In this document: positions 6,763-15,353 of the stretch, piece by piece
How the letters are laid out: every line of letters starts with the position of its first letter
How positions within the stretch are numbered: position 1 is the stretch's first letter
NCBI GenBank assembly: GCA_946886865.1
Contig: CAMPJI010000033.1
Location: 1 to 26,362 of the forward strand
Direction: 5' to 3'
From: an uncultured Lysobacterales bacterium
Lineage (GTDB): Bacteria > Pseudomonadota > Gammaproteobacteria > Xanthomonadales > Xanthomonadaceae
DNA length: 26,362 nt
The notes under the pieces: generated by a model
What the model was told of the DNA's origin: nothing
The model's input: only the letters and a program-made list of their open reading frames with translations
Database searches by the model: none
Position numbers and translations under genes: made by a program

Positions 6763-8619
6763 TTACCTCAGCACCACGCCGTCGATGCGGAACTCGAATG
6801 TGCCATGCGGCTGCCCGGCCGTGAAGGCGATGCCGCGCAGCCGCGACAGGTCCGCGCCCCGGAACCCCGCCAGTGGCAGCCGCACCTCCCGCCACTGCGG
6901 CCCGGCCACGAACGGCTGCATGCTGGGCATGCCCTGCGCCGACGGCCCGGAAAACAGCAGCACGCTGTAGGTGCGCCCGTCGCCGCGCGCATGGAAGACC
7001 AGTTCCCTGCGCTGCGACAGGTCCGCCGGCTGCATCGGCGCGGACGCGGGGAAGAAGATCACGCCCGACCAGGGGTAGCCGAAGCCGGGTTTCACCTCGC
7101 CGGTCACCTGCAACGCGCCGCGCGACCCCCCGGCGCCGCCGGCCACCAGCGCGTGCCGCACCTGCGAGGCACCGCCGGCGATCCGGTCGGTGGTGGGTTG
7201 CCAGTCGCCGAAGGCCGCATCGATGGCCGCGCCGTCGAAATCGCTGACCTGCGTGGTGGCGGGCACCGGCGGCGCCTCACCGCCTTCGGTCGCCACCGCC
7301 TGCGCCGCGCGGTCGACCCGGTGCCCGTTCTTCCACACCGTGTCGATCGACCGTGTCGCCGCGATGTCCGCCAGTGGGTTGCCCGCCACCAGCACCAGGT
7401 CCGCGCGGTGCCCGGGTGCGATGCGGCCCCGGCCGTCGAGTCCGAAGCGCCGCGCCGGCACCGACGTCGCGGCGGCCAGCGCCCGGGCCGGGGTCAGGCC
7501 GGCGCGTACGAGCAGTGCGAGTTCGTGGTGCAGGCTCGCACCGTGTGCGGTCCCGGGGTTGGGCGCGTCGCTGCCGGCCAGGATATCCACGCCCGCCGCG
7601 TGCAGCCGGCGCACGCTGTCGAGCGCGCGTTGCAGGCGGGCGGGGTCGCCGTCGGTAGCCATGAAGTCGCGGGCAAGCGTGCCGCTCTGCTCGGGCGTCA
7701 GCCAAGGGCCGACGTGCGCGTCATCGGCCAGTGCCCGGCCGCCGCCCGTCCCGGCCATCGACGCCACCACCGACAGCGTCGGCACCAGGAACGCGTCGCG
7801 GGTGCGCATGGCCGTCACCAGCGCGTCGTCGGCGACCGCATCGGTGAACACGTGCACCAGGCCATCGGCACCGGCGTCCACCACCATGCGGGCGTCGCCA
7901 TGCCGCGCCACGTGGGCGACGGCCATGCGCTGGCGCGCGTGTGCGGCGTCGACCACCGCAGCGACCTGTGGCGGCGACAGCGTCGGCAGGCGCCGCGGCT
8001 GCGCGTAGGCGCTCAGGTCCTCCACGATCAGCTTGATGTAGTCCGCGCCCTCCTCCACCCGGTCGCCGACGAACGCGTCGATGTCGGTGCCGGCATCGAC
8101 CGTCGGCACCGGGAACCCGTACTGGGTGCCGTGCCCGCCGCGCGCGGTGACGGCGTACCCGGCCGCCCACAGGTCCGCCCGGCCGGTCGCCGCACGCGAC
8201 GCGCGCCGGTCGCGCAGCGCGGCCAGGCGGTCCGCCGTGCCGTGCATGTCGAAGCCCGCGGTCACGCCGAAACGCGCCATGTCGCGCTGCGCCTCGTCCC
8301 AGGCGTGCACGTGGGCGTCGATCAGGCCGGGCAGCAATGTCCTGCCGGTGCCGTCGACCACCGCCATGCCGTCGGGCACCGCGTCGTCGGTCGACACCGC
8401 CTGGATGTAGCCGTCGCGCACCACCACGGTGGCGATGCCGAGGTCGCGTTCGCCATCGAACACGCGTGCCCCGCGGATGGCGAAGCCGGCGGCTGGCGCA
8501 TCAGCCGATGCGGCGGCCTGTGTCGGTGTCGGTGCCGGAGCAGGGTCCTGCACGGCCACGGCCAGCCCGATCACGGAGGCGAGCGCGGCGACGGCGAGCA
8601 TGTCGGGCCAACGGTTCAT
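6763..8619 (-). CDS. Exported amidohydrolase with C-terminal CIA30-like domain
   Basis: A 618-residue protein with a signal peptide or anchor (residues 7-24), a Pro/Ala linker, then an amidohydrolase barrel (about 45-440). The complete binuclear metal set is visible: H103 and H105 (DAHVH), bridging K196 (YIKLIVED), H236, H256 and D351 (LAGSD). This supports hydrolysis of an amide, peptide or ester in the periplasm, as in prolidase/imidazolonepropionase-like members. Residues 455-618 (starting QVSDFDG, ending EFRIDGVVLR) form a beta-rich domain resembling CIA30/carbohydrate-binding folds, with the DFDG opening and WREVRLPLAGF motifs. A GAGGA site precedes the ATG by 6 bases. The gene sits between the ABC permease and the sensor kinase of a single - strand unit. 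The substrate is unknown. Confidence 0.85.
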   Translation of the reverse strand: MNRWPDMLAVAALASVIGLAVAVQDPAPAPTPTQAAASADAPAAGFAIRGARVFDGERDLGIATVVVRDGYIQAVSTDDAVPDGMAVVDGTGRTLLPGLIDAHVHAWDEAQRDMARFGVTAGFDMHGTADRLAALRDRRASRAATGRADLWAAGYAVTARGGHGTQYGFPVPTVDAGTDIDAFVGDRVEEGADYIKLIVEDLSAYAQPRRLPTLSPPQVAAVVDAAHARQRMAVAHVARHGDARMVVDAGADGLVHVFTDAVADDALVTAMRTRDAFLVPTLSVVASMAGTGGGRALADDAHVGPWLTPEQSGTLARDFMATDGDPARLQRALDSVRRLHAAGVDILAGSDAPNPGTAHGASLHHELALLVRAGLTPARALAAATSVPARRFGLDGRGRIAPGHRADLVLVAGNPLADIAATRSIDTVWKNGHRVDRAAQAVATEGGEAPPVPATTQVSDFDGAAIDAAFGDWQPTTDRIAGGASQVRHALVAGGAGGSRGALQVTGEVKPGFGYPWSGVIFFPASAPMQPADLSQRRELVFHARGDGRTYSVLLFSGPSAQGMPSMQPFVAGPQWREVRLPLAGFRGADLSRLRGIAFTAGQPHGTFEFRIDGVVLR

Positions 8620-8647
8620 CGGAATCCTCGCGACGGGGACACGGCGA

Positions 8648-9430
8648 TCAGTCGATCAGGGCGAGCCGGCGCTGGGCCAGCACGAGGAAGGCCACCGCCA
8701 CGGTGAGCAGCACCAGCACGTGCAGCCACGCCGATCCGCCCTGGTCGTGCCCGACGACCTTCAGCGCCAGTTGCGCCAGGTGGTAGGCCGGCCATGCGGG
8801 CGCGAGGCGGCCCACGATGTCGGGCAGCATCGACAGCGGCAGCCACAGGCCGGACAGAAACGCCATCGGCAGGTACACCAGGTTGAGCAGCGCGGGCGCG
8901 GCACTGCCGCTGACCAGCGTGCCGGCATACAGCCCGATGGCGCAGAACGGCAACGCCCCCAGCACGTCCACCGCCGCCAGCAGCAGCCACTGCGACGCCG
9001 ACAGCTGGACCCCGGCCCCGAACCGCGCGATCAGGCCGACGATGATCGACACGGCCAGCGCGAAGGCCATCGCCATCGCCATCTTCGCCAGCAGCGGCGC
9101 ACCGGCCGGCACCGGCAGCACGCGCCTGAGCCGCAGCAGCCCGCGCTGGCGGTCCACGGCGATGGTGACGCCCAGGCCGAACATGGCCGCGCCAATCACG
9201 CCGAACACGCCGTAGGTGGCCAGCAGGTACTGCGCCGCCCCGGCATTGCCGCGATTGAGCAGCACGCCGAACAGCAGGTAGAACAGCGCCGGGAACAGCA
9301 GCGTGGGCAGCACGAACATGGGTTCGCGCAGCATCCGCAGGCTTTCCATGCGGGCTTCCATGGCGTAGCTGCGCAACCGGCGCGCGGCCGGGGAGCGCGG
9401 CGGGGCGACGGCGGTGTGCGATGCGGACAT
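8648..9430 (-). CDS. ABC-2 type transporter permease
   Basis: A 260-residue inner-membrane permease. A short cytoplasmic N-terminus with an amphipathic stretch (SYAMEARMESLRMLREPMFV) leads into six hydrophobic segments (about 36-53, 66-86, 111-134, 146-167, 173-197 and 233-253). The PMAFLSGLWLPLSMLP segment before the fifth loop is typical of ABC-2 (DrrB/YadH-like) exporters. The ATG at 9430 shares one base with the ATPase stop (TGATG), so the two subunits are translationally coupled. It partners with the adjacent ATPase; such pairs export drugs, lipids or polysaccharides, and the substrate here is not evident. In-frame reading upstream of 9430 only runs antisense-like through the ATPase gene. 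Confidence 0.88.
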   Translation of the reverse strand: MSASHTAVAPPRSPAARRLRSYAMEARMESLRMLREPMFVLPTLLFPALFYLLFGVLLNRGNAGAAQYLLATYGVFGVIGAAMFGLGVTIAVDRQRGLLRLRRVLPVPAGAPLLAKMAMAMAFALAVSIIVGLIARFGAGVQLSASQWLLLAAVDVLGALPFCAIGLYAGTLVSGSAAPALLNLVYLPMAFLSGLWLPLSMLPDIVGRLAPAWPAYHLAQLALKVVGHDQGGSAWLHVLVLLTVAVAFLVLAQRRLALID

Positions 9431-10332
9431 CAGGCGGCCTCCTGCTGGGGACGGGTCAGGGCGAGGAAGGCGTCGGCCAGTCCGGCCCGGTGGACTTCGA
9501 GGTCGTGGAGCGTGGGGTCGGCGTCCAGCAGGCGCCGCAGCACGGGCTCGGCGTCGCGCGCCAGGATGCGCAGGCAGGCGCCTTCGCGCGCGGCCTCCGC
9601 CACGCCGGGCCAGCGCGCCACTTCGTCGGCGTTTAACCCGCTGGCGCACCGGATGCGCCGCTGCGAGACCTGTGCGCGGATGGCCTCCACGGTGCCTTCG
9701 GCGATCAGCTGGCCGCGGTCGAGCACGGCAACCCGGTCGGCCAGCGCGTCGGCCTCTTCCAGGTAGTGGGTGGTCAGCAGCACCGCGCAGCCGTCCGCGA
9801 CCAGTTCGCGGATCGCCGCCCACACCGCCTGCCGCGCCTCGATGTCCAGGCCGGTGGTGGGTTCGTCCAGGAACAGCAGGCGAGGCCGGCCGCAAAGCGC
9901 CAGCGCGAACTGGACGCGCCGCTGCTGGCCGCCGGACAGCGCGCCGTAACGGCGCTCGAGCAGCCCGTCCAGGCCACCCAGCGCGATGCAGTCGGCCATG
10001 CTGCGCGGCGCCGGGTAGTAGCTGCGCACCAGCGCCAGCACTTCGCGCACCTTCAGGGTGTCGGGCAGGTCCGCCGCCTGCAGCATCACGCCGACACGGG
10101 CGCGCGCGTCGATCGCCCCCGGCGGGCCGCCGAACAGCGTCGCGGTGCCGGCATCGGGTTGCAGCAGGCCCAGCAGCAGGCCGATCGCCGTGGTCTTGCC
10201 GGCGCCGTTGGGCCCCAACAGGGCCAGCACCTCGCCGGCGTGCAGGGCCAGGTCGACACCCGCCAGTGCACGCGTGGCGCCGAAGCGCTTGCCGGCGTCC
10301 TGCAGCTGCGCCAGGGGAACGGCAGGGGTCAT
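9430..10332 (-). CDS. ABC exporter ATP-binding protein
   Basis: A 300-residue ATPase of the CcmA/DrrA type. Walker A GPNGAGKTT is at 40-48, the Q-loop near residue 85, the signature LSGGQQRR at 132-139, Walker B LLFLDEP at 152-158 and the switch His at 189. Residues 215-300 form the C-terminal extension usual in drug and lipid exporters of this group. The AAGGAGG site at 10346-10340 lies 7 bases before the ATG, an excellent match. It is the first gene of the five-gene - strand unit (ATPase, permease, amidohydrolase, kinase, regulator). The 262-base divergent region upstream holds a candidate operator. Confidence 0.93.
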   Translation of the reverse strand: MTPAVPLAQLQDAGKRFGATRALAGVDLALHAGEVLALLGPNGAGKTTAIGLLLGLLQPDAGTATLFGGPPGAIDARARVGVMLQAADLPDTLKVREVLALVRSYYPAPRSMADCIALGGLDGLLERRYGALSGGQQRRVQFALALCGRPRLLFLDEPTTGLDIEARQAVWAAIRELVADGCAVLLTTHYLEEADALADRVAVLDRGQLIAEGTVEAIRAQVSQRRIRCASGLNADEVARWPGVAEAAREGACLRILARDAEPVLRRLLDADPTLHDLEVHRAGLADAFLALTRPQQEAA

Positions 10333-10412
10333 GTTCGCGCCTCCTTGGGGGACACGGCCATGCTCGCCACCCGCGCCCCGTCGCGTCAGTCCATGCCGTC
10401 AGGCCAAGCGCA

Positions 10413-10430
10413 TGACACGCGTCACGTGAC
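10413..10430. promoter_or_regulatory. Candidate operator upstream of the exporter unit
   Basis: Two overlapping dyads occur here: TGAC-ACGC-GTCA (10413-10424) and the perfect 10-bp palindrome GTCACGTGAC (10421-10430). They lie about 80-100 bases upstream of the exporter ATPase start, in the divergent region shared with the adaptor gene. NarL/DesR-type regulators bind such short inverted repeats, so autoregulation by the module's own regulator is plausible. No convincing -35/-10 pair was found next to it. Confidence 0.35.
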
Positions 10431-10594
10431 CCGCACCCGGCCGTCGACCTAGGCTGTGCCTCCCCGGGACCCGTGTCCCGCTGGACGCCCGCAACGTCCG
10501 GACGGCACCGCGGCGCGGCAGTGACGACCGCTTGAGGTTGGAACCGCCGCGCCGATGGGGTCACACTCCGCGCTTTCACACGTCATGGACCGGC

Positions 10595-11845
10595 ATGAAC
10601 GATTCGGCTGACCTGCTCAACCAGCTTCGCATCGACCGCAGCGCGCCGCCCCCGCAGGCGTCGCGGCGCGGCCTGTGGATCGGCCTGGGAATCGCCGGCG
10701 CAGTGGCCGCCGCCGCGCTCGTGGCGTGGCTGGCGTTCGGCCGCGGCACCGCAGCCGAGGTGCGAACCGCACAGGCGGTCGCCATCGGCGGCAACGGCGC
10801 CTCCGCCGCCTCGGTGCTGGACGCCACCGGGTATGTCGTGGCGCGGCGCATGGCCACCGTGTCGGCGAAGATCACCGGCAAGGTGCGCGAGGTGCTGATC
10901 GAGGAAGGCCAGCGCGTCGAGGCCGGCCAGGTGATGGCGACGCTGGACCCGGTCGACGCCGGCGCCCAGCGCAATCTCGCGGCGTCGCAACTGGCAGCCG
11001 CACGCAGCCAGATCGCCGGCACCCGCGCGCAACTGCGCGAGGCCGAGGCCAATGCGACGCGGCTGGGCGAGCTGGTCGCCGGCCAGCTGGTGTCGCAGGC
11101 GCAGTACGACCAGGCCGTGGCGCAGCGCGATGCGTTGCGCGCGCAACTGGCCACCGTGGAGCGCAATGCCCAGGTCGCCGGGGACCAGTTGCGCATCGCC
11201 GACCAGGGCGTGGACAACACCGTGGTGCGCGCGCCGTTCGCCGGCGTGGTCATCGCCAAGGCCGCGCAGCCGGGCGAGATCGTCTCGCCCCTGTCGGCCG
11301 GTGGTGGCTTCACCCGCACCGGCATCGGCACCATCGTCGACATGGACTCGCTGGAAGTCGAAGTGGACGTCGGCGAGGCCTTCATCGGCCGCGTGCAGCC
11401 GAAGATGCCGGTGGAGGCCACGCTCAACGCCTATCCGGACTGGAAGATCCCGGGCGAGGTCATCGCCATCATCCCCACCGCCGACCGCAGCAAGGCCACC
11501 GTCAAGGTGCGCATCGCGCTGCTGGAACGCGACGACCGCATCGTCCCCGACATGGGCGTGCGCGTCAGCTTCCTGGAGAAGGCCGCGCCGCAGCAGGACG
11601 AGCAGCGCCCGCGCGGCGTGCTGGTGCCGGCGTCGGCGCTGGCCACGCGCGGCGACGCACAGGTGGCGTTCGTGTTGGCCGGCGAGACGGTGGAACAACG
11701 TGAAGTCACCGTCGGCCGCACGCTCGGCGACGACCGCGAAGTCACCGAAGGCCTCTCGGGCAGCGACACCGTCGTGCTCGATCCGCCTGCCGAACTGGCC
11801 GATGGCGACGCGGTCCGCGTCGCTGCGGCCGATGTCGAATCCTGA
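10595..11845 (+). CDS. Periplasmic adaptor (MacA/HlyD-type membrane fusion protein)
   Basis: A 416-residue adaptor with a cytoplasmic N-terminus, one transmembrane anchor (about 26-48) and a biotinyl-lipoyl half (about 80-112, KVREVLIEEGQRVEAGQVMATLDP). A helical hairpin follows (about 115-200, many Ala/Gln/Arg heptads), then the second lipoyl half (VRAPFAGVVIAKAAQPGEIVSP) and beta-barrel/membrane-proximal domains. It would link an inner-membrane ABC permease to an outer-membrane channel; no TolC-like gene is in the window. The ATG at 10595 gives a standard adaptor N-terminus, whereas a further 21 residues upstream are uncharacteristic. The downstream ATPase and two FtsX-like permeases follow on the same strand, forming a MacAB/YknXYZ-like system. 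Confidence 0.9.
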   Translation: MNDSADLLNQLRIDRSAPPPQASRRGLWIGLGIAGAVAAAALVAWLAFGRGTAAEVRTAQAVAIGGNGASAASVLDATGYVVARRMATVSAKITGKVREVLIEEGQRVEAGQVMATLDPVDAGAQRNLAASQLAAARSQIAGTRAQLREAEANATRLGELVAGQLVSQAQYDQAVAQRDALRAQLATVERNAQVAGDQLRIADQGVDNTVVRAPFAGVVIAKAAQPGEIVSPLSAGGGFTRTGIGTIVDMDSLEVEVDVGEAFIGRVQPKMPVEATLNAYPDWKIPGEVIAIIPTADRSKATVKVRIALLERDDRIVPDMGVRVSFLEKAAPQQDEQRPRGVLVPASALATRGDAQVAFVLAGETVEQREVTVGRTLGDDREVTEGLSGSDTVVLDPPAELADGDAVRVAAADVES

Positions 11846-11903
11846 GCCCTGCCCGCGTCATACCGCTGACCGTCCACCACCGCATCCACACCGGGGAACC
11901 GCC

Positions 11904-12594
<691 letters not shown>

Positions 12595-12596
<2 letters not shown>

Positions 12597-12682
12597 TGCT
12601 TCAAGCCCCTCTCCCGCCGGGAGAGGGGTTGGGAGAGGGTTCGGCGCGAGCAGCGATGCCTCAAGGCCGGCAGAAGTTGAAG
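12595..12682. repeat. REP-like hairpin element inside the ABC operon
   Basis: A perfect 10-bp stem (CCCCTCTCCC at 12606-12615, GGGAGAGGGG at 12619-12628) with a 3-base loop is followed by another GGGAGAGGG copy at 12631-12639. The unit is bracketed by near-identical 11-bp direct repeats, GATGCTTCAAG (12595-12605) and GATGCCTCAAG (12655-12665). Short terminal inverted repeats, CTTCAA at 12599-12604 and TTGAAG at 12677-12682, also frame it. From memory, similar short hairpins are scattered between genes in many Xanthomonadales; copy number in this genome cannot be seen here. Confidence 0.6.
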
Positions 12683-12744
12683 GTACGCGGTCTGATTGGC
12701 GTCATCGCTGACCTGGCATTCGTTCCTCCGCCGCACCCTCATCC

Positions 12745-12794
12745 GCCCTTCGGGCACCTTCTCCCCGGCCTGTAGACGAGGCAAGGGGAGAAGG
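12745..12794. repeat. Second hairpin element before the first FtsX permease
   Basis: A small GCCC-TTC-GGGC hairpin (12745-12755) is followed by a larger dyad: CCTTCTCCCC at 12757-12766 pairs perfectly with GGGGAGAAGG at 12785-12794, and GCCT (12768-12771) pairs with AGGC (12779-12782) inside. It ends 24 bases before the permease ATG, whose own ribosome-binding site AAGGAAG (12807-12813) stays outside the stem. Confidence 0.55.
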
Positions 12795-12818
12795 AGATAC
12801 GAGCACAAGGAAGCAGAC

Positions 12819-13976
12819 ATGAAATACCTGCACCTGATCTGGGCCGCGCTGTTCCGCAGCAAGACCCGCACGTTCCTGACGCTGCTGTCGGTGGTCGCCG
12901 CGTTCCTGCTGTTCGGCATGCTCGACTCCGTGCGCGTGGCGTTCAACTCCGGCGGCAGCGTCGCTGGCGCCGACCGCATGGTGGTCGCCTCGCGCCTGTC
13001 GATCACGCAGATGCTGCCGTACCGGCTGCTGTCGCAGATCGAGGCCGTCGACGGTGTCGAAGAGGTGTCCTACGCGGCCTGGTTCGGCGGCATCTACCGC
13101 GACCCGAAGAACTTCTTCCCGAACTTCTCCGTCGGCCCGGATTACTTCGAGCTGTACCCGGAGTACGAGATCCCCGCCGACCAGATGCGCGCGTTCCAGG
13201 CCGACCGCACCGGCGCGGTGGTGGGCCGCGCGCTGGCCGAGCGCCACGGCTGGAAGATCGGCGACACCATCCCGCTGCAGGCGACGATCTTCCCGCGCGG
13301 CGGCGACAACGCCTGGCCGCTCAACCTGCGTGCGATCTTCACCATCGACGACAGCAAGCGCCGCGGCGAGGAGAACCAGCTGCTGTTCCACTGGGCGTAC
13401 TTCGACGAGGCCAACGACTACGTCAAGGGCGAGGTCGGCTGGTACATGGTCAAGCTGGCCGACGTGAACAACGCCACGTCCGTCGCACGCGCGATCGACG
13501 CGCTGAGCGAGAACTCCGACCACGAAACCAAGACCCAGACCGAGCAGGCGTTCAACCAGGCCTTCGCCAAGCAGTTCGCCGACATCGGGCTGATCGTCAC
13601 GGCGATCATGGGCGCGGTGTTCTTCACCCTGCTGCTGCTGACCGGCAACACCATGGCGCAGGCGGTGCGCGAGCGCATCCCGGAGCTGGCCGTGCTCAAG
13701 ACCATCGGCTTCTCCAACCGCAGCGTGCTGGTGCTGGTGCTGGCCGAGTCGGTGCTGCTGCTGGTGCTGGGCGGCGCGATCGGGCTGGGCATCGCCGCGG
13801 CGATCATGCCGGCCGTCAGTGCGGCCAGCGGCGGAATGATCCAGCTGCCCGGCGTGCCCGGGCAGACCTGGGGCGTCGGGCTGGCCCTGATGGCGGCGAT
13901 CGGCGTGCTGGTCGGCCTGCTGCCGGCGCTGCGCGCGATGCGCCTGAATATCGTCGACGCGCTGGCCGGGCGCTGA
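12819..13976 (+). CDS. FtsX/MacB-type ABC permease 1
   Basis: A 385-residue permease with the four-helix MacB fold: one N-terminal helix (about 17-37), a large periplasmic MacB_PCD-like domain (about 40-250), then three C-terminal helices (about 256-277, 302-325 and 352-370). The coupling helix RERIPELAVLKTIGFS (284-299) contacts the ATPase. The periplasmic domain (SYAAWFGGIYRDPKNFFPNFSVGPDYF) is of the type found in 'ABC transporter permease' partners of MacA-like adaptors. The ATG at 12819 has AAGGAAG 5 bases upstream. It works with the ATPase at 11904 and probably dimerises with the next gene product, which is clearly different in sequence. Confidence 0.9.
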   Translation: MKYLHLIWAALFRSKTRTFLTLLSVVAAFLLFGMLDSVRVAFNSGGSVAGADRMVVASRLSITQMLPYRLLSQIEAVDGVEEVSYAAWFGGIYRDPKNFFPNFSVGPDYFELYPEYEIPADQMRAFQADRTGAVVGRALAERHGWKIGDTIPLQATIFPRGGDNAWPLNLRAIFTIDDSKRRGEENQLLFHWAYFDEANDYVKGEVGWYMVKLADVNNATSVARAIDALSENSDHETKTQTEQAFNQAFAKQFADIGLIVTAIMGAVFFTLLLLTGNTMAQAVRERIPELAVLKTIGFSNRSVLVLVLAESVLLLVLGGAIGLGIAAAIMPAVSAASGGMIQLPGVPGQTWGVGLALMAAIGVLVGLLPALRAMRLNIVDALAGR

Positions 13977-13998
13977 TCCCATCACGGAGACCGATGCG

Positions 13999-15315
13999 AT
14001 GAAACGCCTGAAGAAGTGGTTGGTGAACCTCGGCATCCTGCTGGCGCTGGTCGCCGGCCTGGTCGCCTGGATGATGGCGCCGTGGCAGGCCGTGCTCGGC
14101 GTGGCGGTGCTGCTGGCGCTGTGGCTGGTGCTGACCCGGCGCGGCCGGCAGACGCTGGCGGTGGCGGGTGTCGGGCTGGCCAGCCTGCCGCAGCGCTGGG
14201 GCGCGTCCAGCGTGATCGTGATCGGCATCGCCGGCGTGGTCGGCGTGCTGGTGGCGATGCTGGCGATGGGCGAAGGCTTCCAGGCGACGCTTCAGCAGAC
14301 CGGCAGCAACGACACCGCGATCATCCTGCGCGGCGGCTCGCAGGCCGAGACCAACTCGGTGATCACCCGCGACCAGGTGCCGCTGATCGGCAGCCTGGAC
14401 GGGATCGGCAAGGACGGCGACGGCCGCGGCCGGATCTCGCCGGAGCTGTCGCAGGTGATCAACCTGGTCAGCAAGGGCGACGGACTGGACGCCAACGCGC
14501 AGTTGCGCGGCGTCGGGCCGGAAGGCTGGGCTCTGCGCCCGCAGCTGAAGGTGGTCGAAGGCCGCGCGTTCGAGCCGGGCCTGCGCGAGCTGGTGGTCGG
14601 CCAGGGGGCGCAGTCGAAGTTCGAAGGGCTGGAGGTCGGCAGGACCATCGAACTGGTCAACCAGGACTGGACCGTGGTCGGCGTGTTCGCCTCCGGCGAC
14701 TCGCACGATTCGGAACTGTGGGCCGACGGCGAGACGCTGGCCTCGACCTACAACCGCACCTCGTTCCAGTCCGTCACCGTCGGGCTGGACGGCAAGGACG
14801 GGTTCACCCGCCTGAAAGCCGCGCTGGCCGCAGACCCGCGGCTGAAGCTGGACGTGCAGACCACGCGCGACTACTACGCCAAGCAGTCCGAGGGGCTGAC
14901 GAAGCTGATCAAGATCCTGGGCACGGTGATAGGCACCATCATGGCGATCGGCGCCGTGTTCGGCGCGCTCAACACCATGTACGCCGCGGTGGCCGGGCGT
15001 GCCCGCGAGATCGCGACCATGCGCGCGCTCGGCTTCCGCGGCCTGCCGGTGGTGGTGGCGGTGATGCTGGAGACGATGCTGCTGGCGCTGCTGGGCGGCG
15101 TGCTCGGTGCCGCGCTGGCGTGGATCGTCTTCAACGGCTACAGCGTCAGCACCCTGGGCCAGAACTTCAGCCAGGTGGTGTTCCAGTTCCAGGTCTCGCC
15201 CGAACTGCTGTGGACCGGCCTGAAGTGGGCACTGGGCATCGGCCTGGTCGGTGGCCTGTTCCCCGCCCTGCGTGCGGCGCGGATGCCGGTGACCGACGCC
15301 CTGCGCGCGGCCTGA
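13999..15315 (+). CDS. FtsX/MacB-type ABC permease 2
   Basis: A 438-residue permease. It begins with two extra hydrophobic helices (about 8-26 and 31-46) before the standard first FtsX helix (about 71-91), followed by a periplasmic domain (about 95-300). Three C-terminal helices follow, with the coupling motif GRAREIATMRALGFRG after NTMYAAVA. The C-terminus PALRAARMPVTDALRAA is typical of MacB/FtsX permeases. An ACGGAGA ribosome-binding site precedes the ATG. It starts 22 bases after permease 1 and is most likely its heterodimer partner. The two added N-terminal helices distinguish it from permease 1 and from canonical MacB, in which ATPase and permease are fused in one chain. Confidence 0.9.
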   Translation: MKRLKKWLVNLGILLALVAGLVAWMMAPWQAVLGVAVLLALWLVLTRRGRQTLAVAGVGLASLPQRWGASSVIVIGIAGVVGVLVAMLAMGEGFQATLQQTGSNDTAIILRGGSQAETNSVITRDQVPLIGSLDGIGKDGDGRGRISPELSQVINLVSKGDGLDANAQLRGVGPEGWALRPQLKVVEGRAFEPGLRELVVGQGAQSKFEGLEVGRTIELVNQDWTVVGVFASGDSHDSELWADGETLASTYNRTSFQSVTVGLDGKDGFTRLKAALAADPRLKLDVQTTRDYYAKQSEGLTKLIKILGTVIGTIMAIGAVFGALNTMYAAVAGRAREIATMRALGFRGLPVVVAVMLETMLLALLGGVLGAALAWIVFNGYSVSTLGQNFSQVVFQFQVSPELLWTGLKWALGIGLVGGLFPALRAARMPVTDALRAA

Positions 15316-15327
15316 CCGGTCGCGCCA

Positions 15328-15353
15328 TGGTGGCGGTCAGCCGGCCGCCACCA
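15328..15353. terminator. Possible bidirectional hairpin between convergent genes
   Basis: TGGTGGCGG (15328-15336) pairs with CCGCCACCA (15345-15353) around an 8-base loop. ACCGGT palindromes lie outside on both sides (15315-15320, 15353-15358). It sits exactly where permease 2 and the RarD-like gene converge, overlapping the latter's stop. There is no T-tract, so termination is uncertain. Confidence 0.35.

Noticed and set aside
9431..10579. An upstream extension of the ABC-2 permease frame
   Set aside because: It overlaps the whole ATPase gene in another frame; the TGATG junction at 9430 is the natural start.
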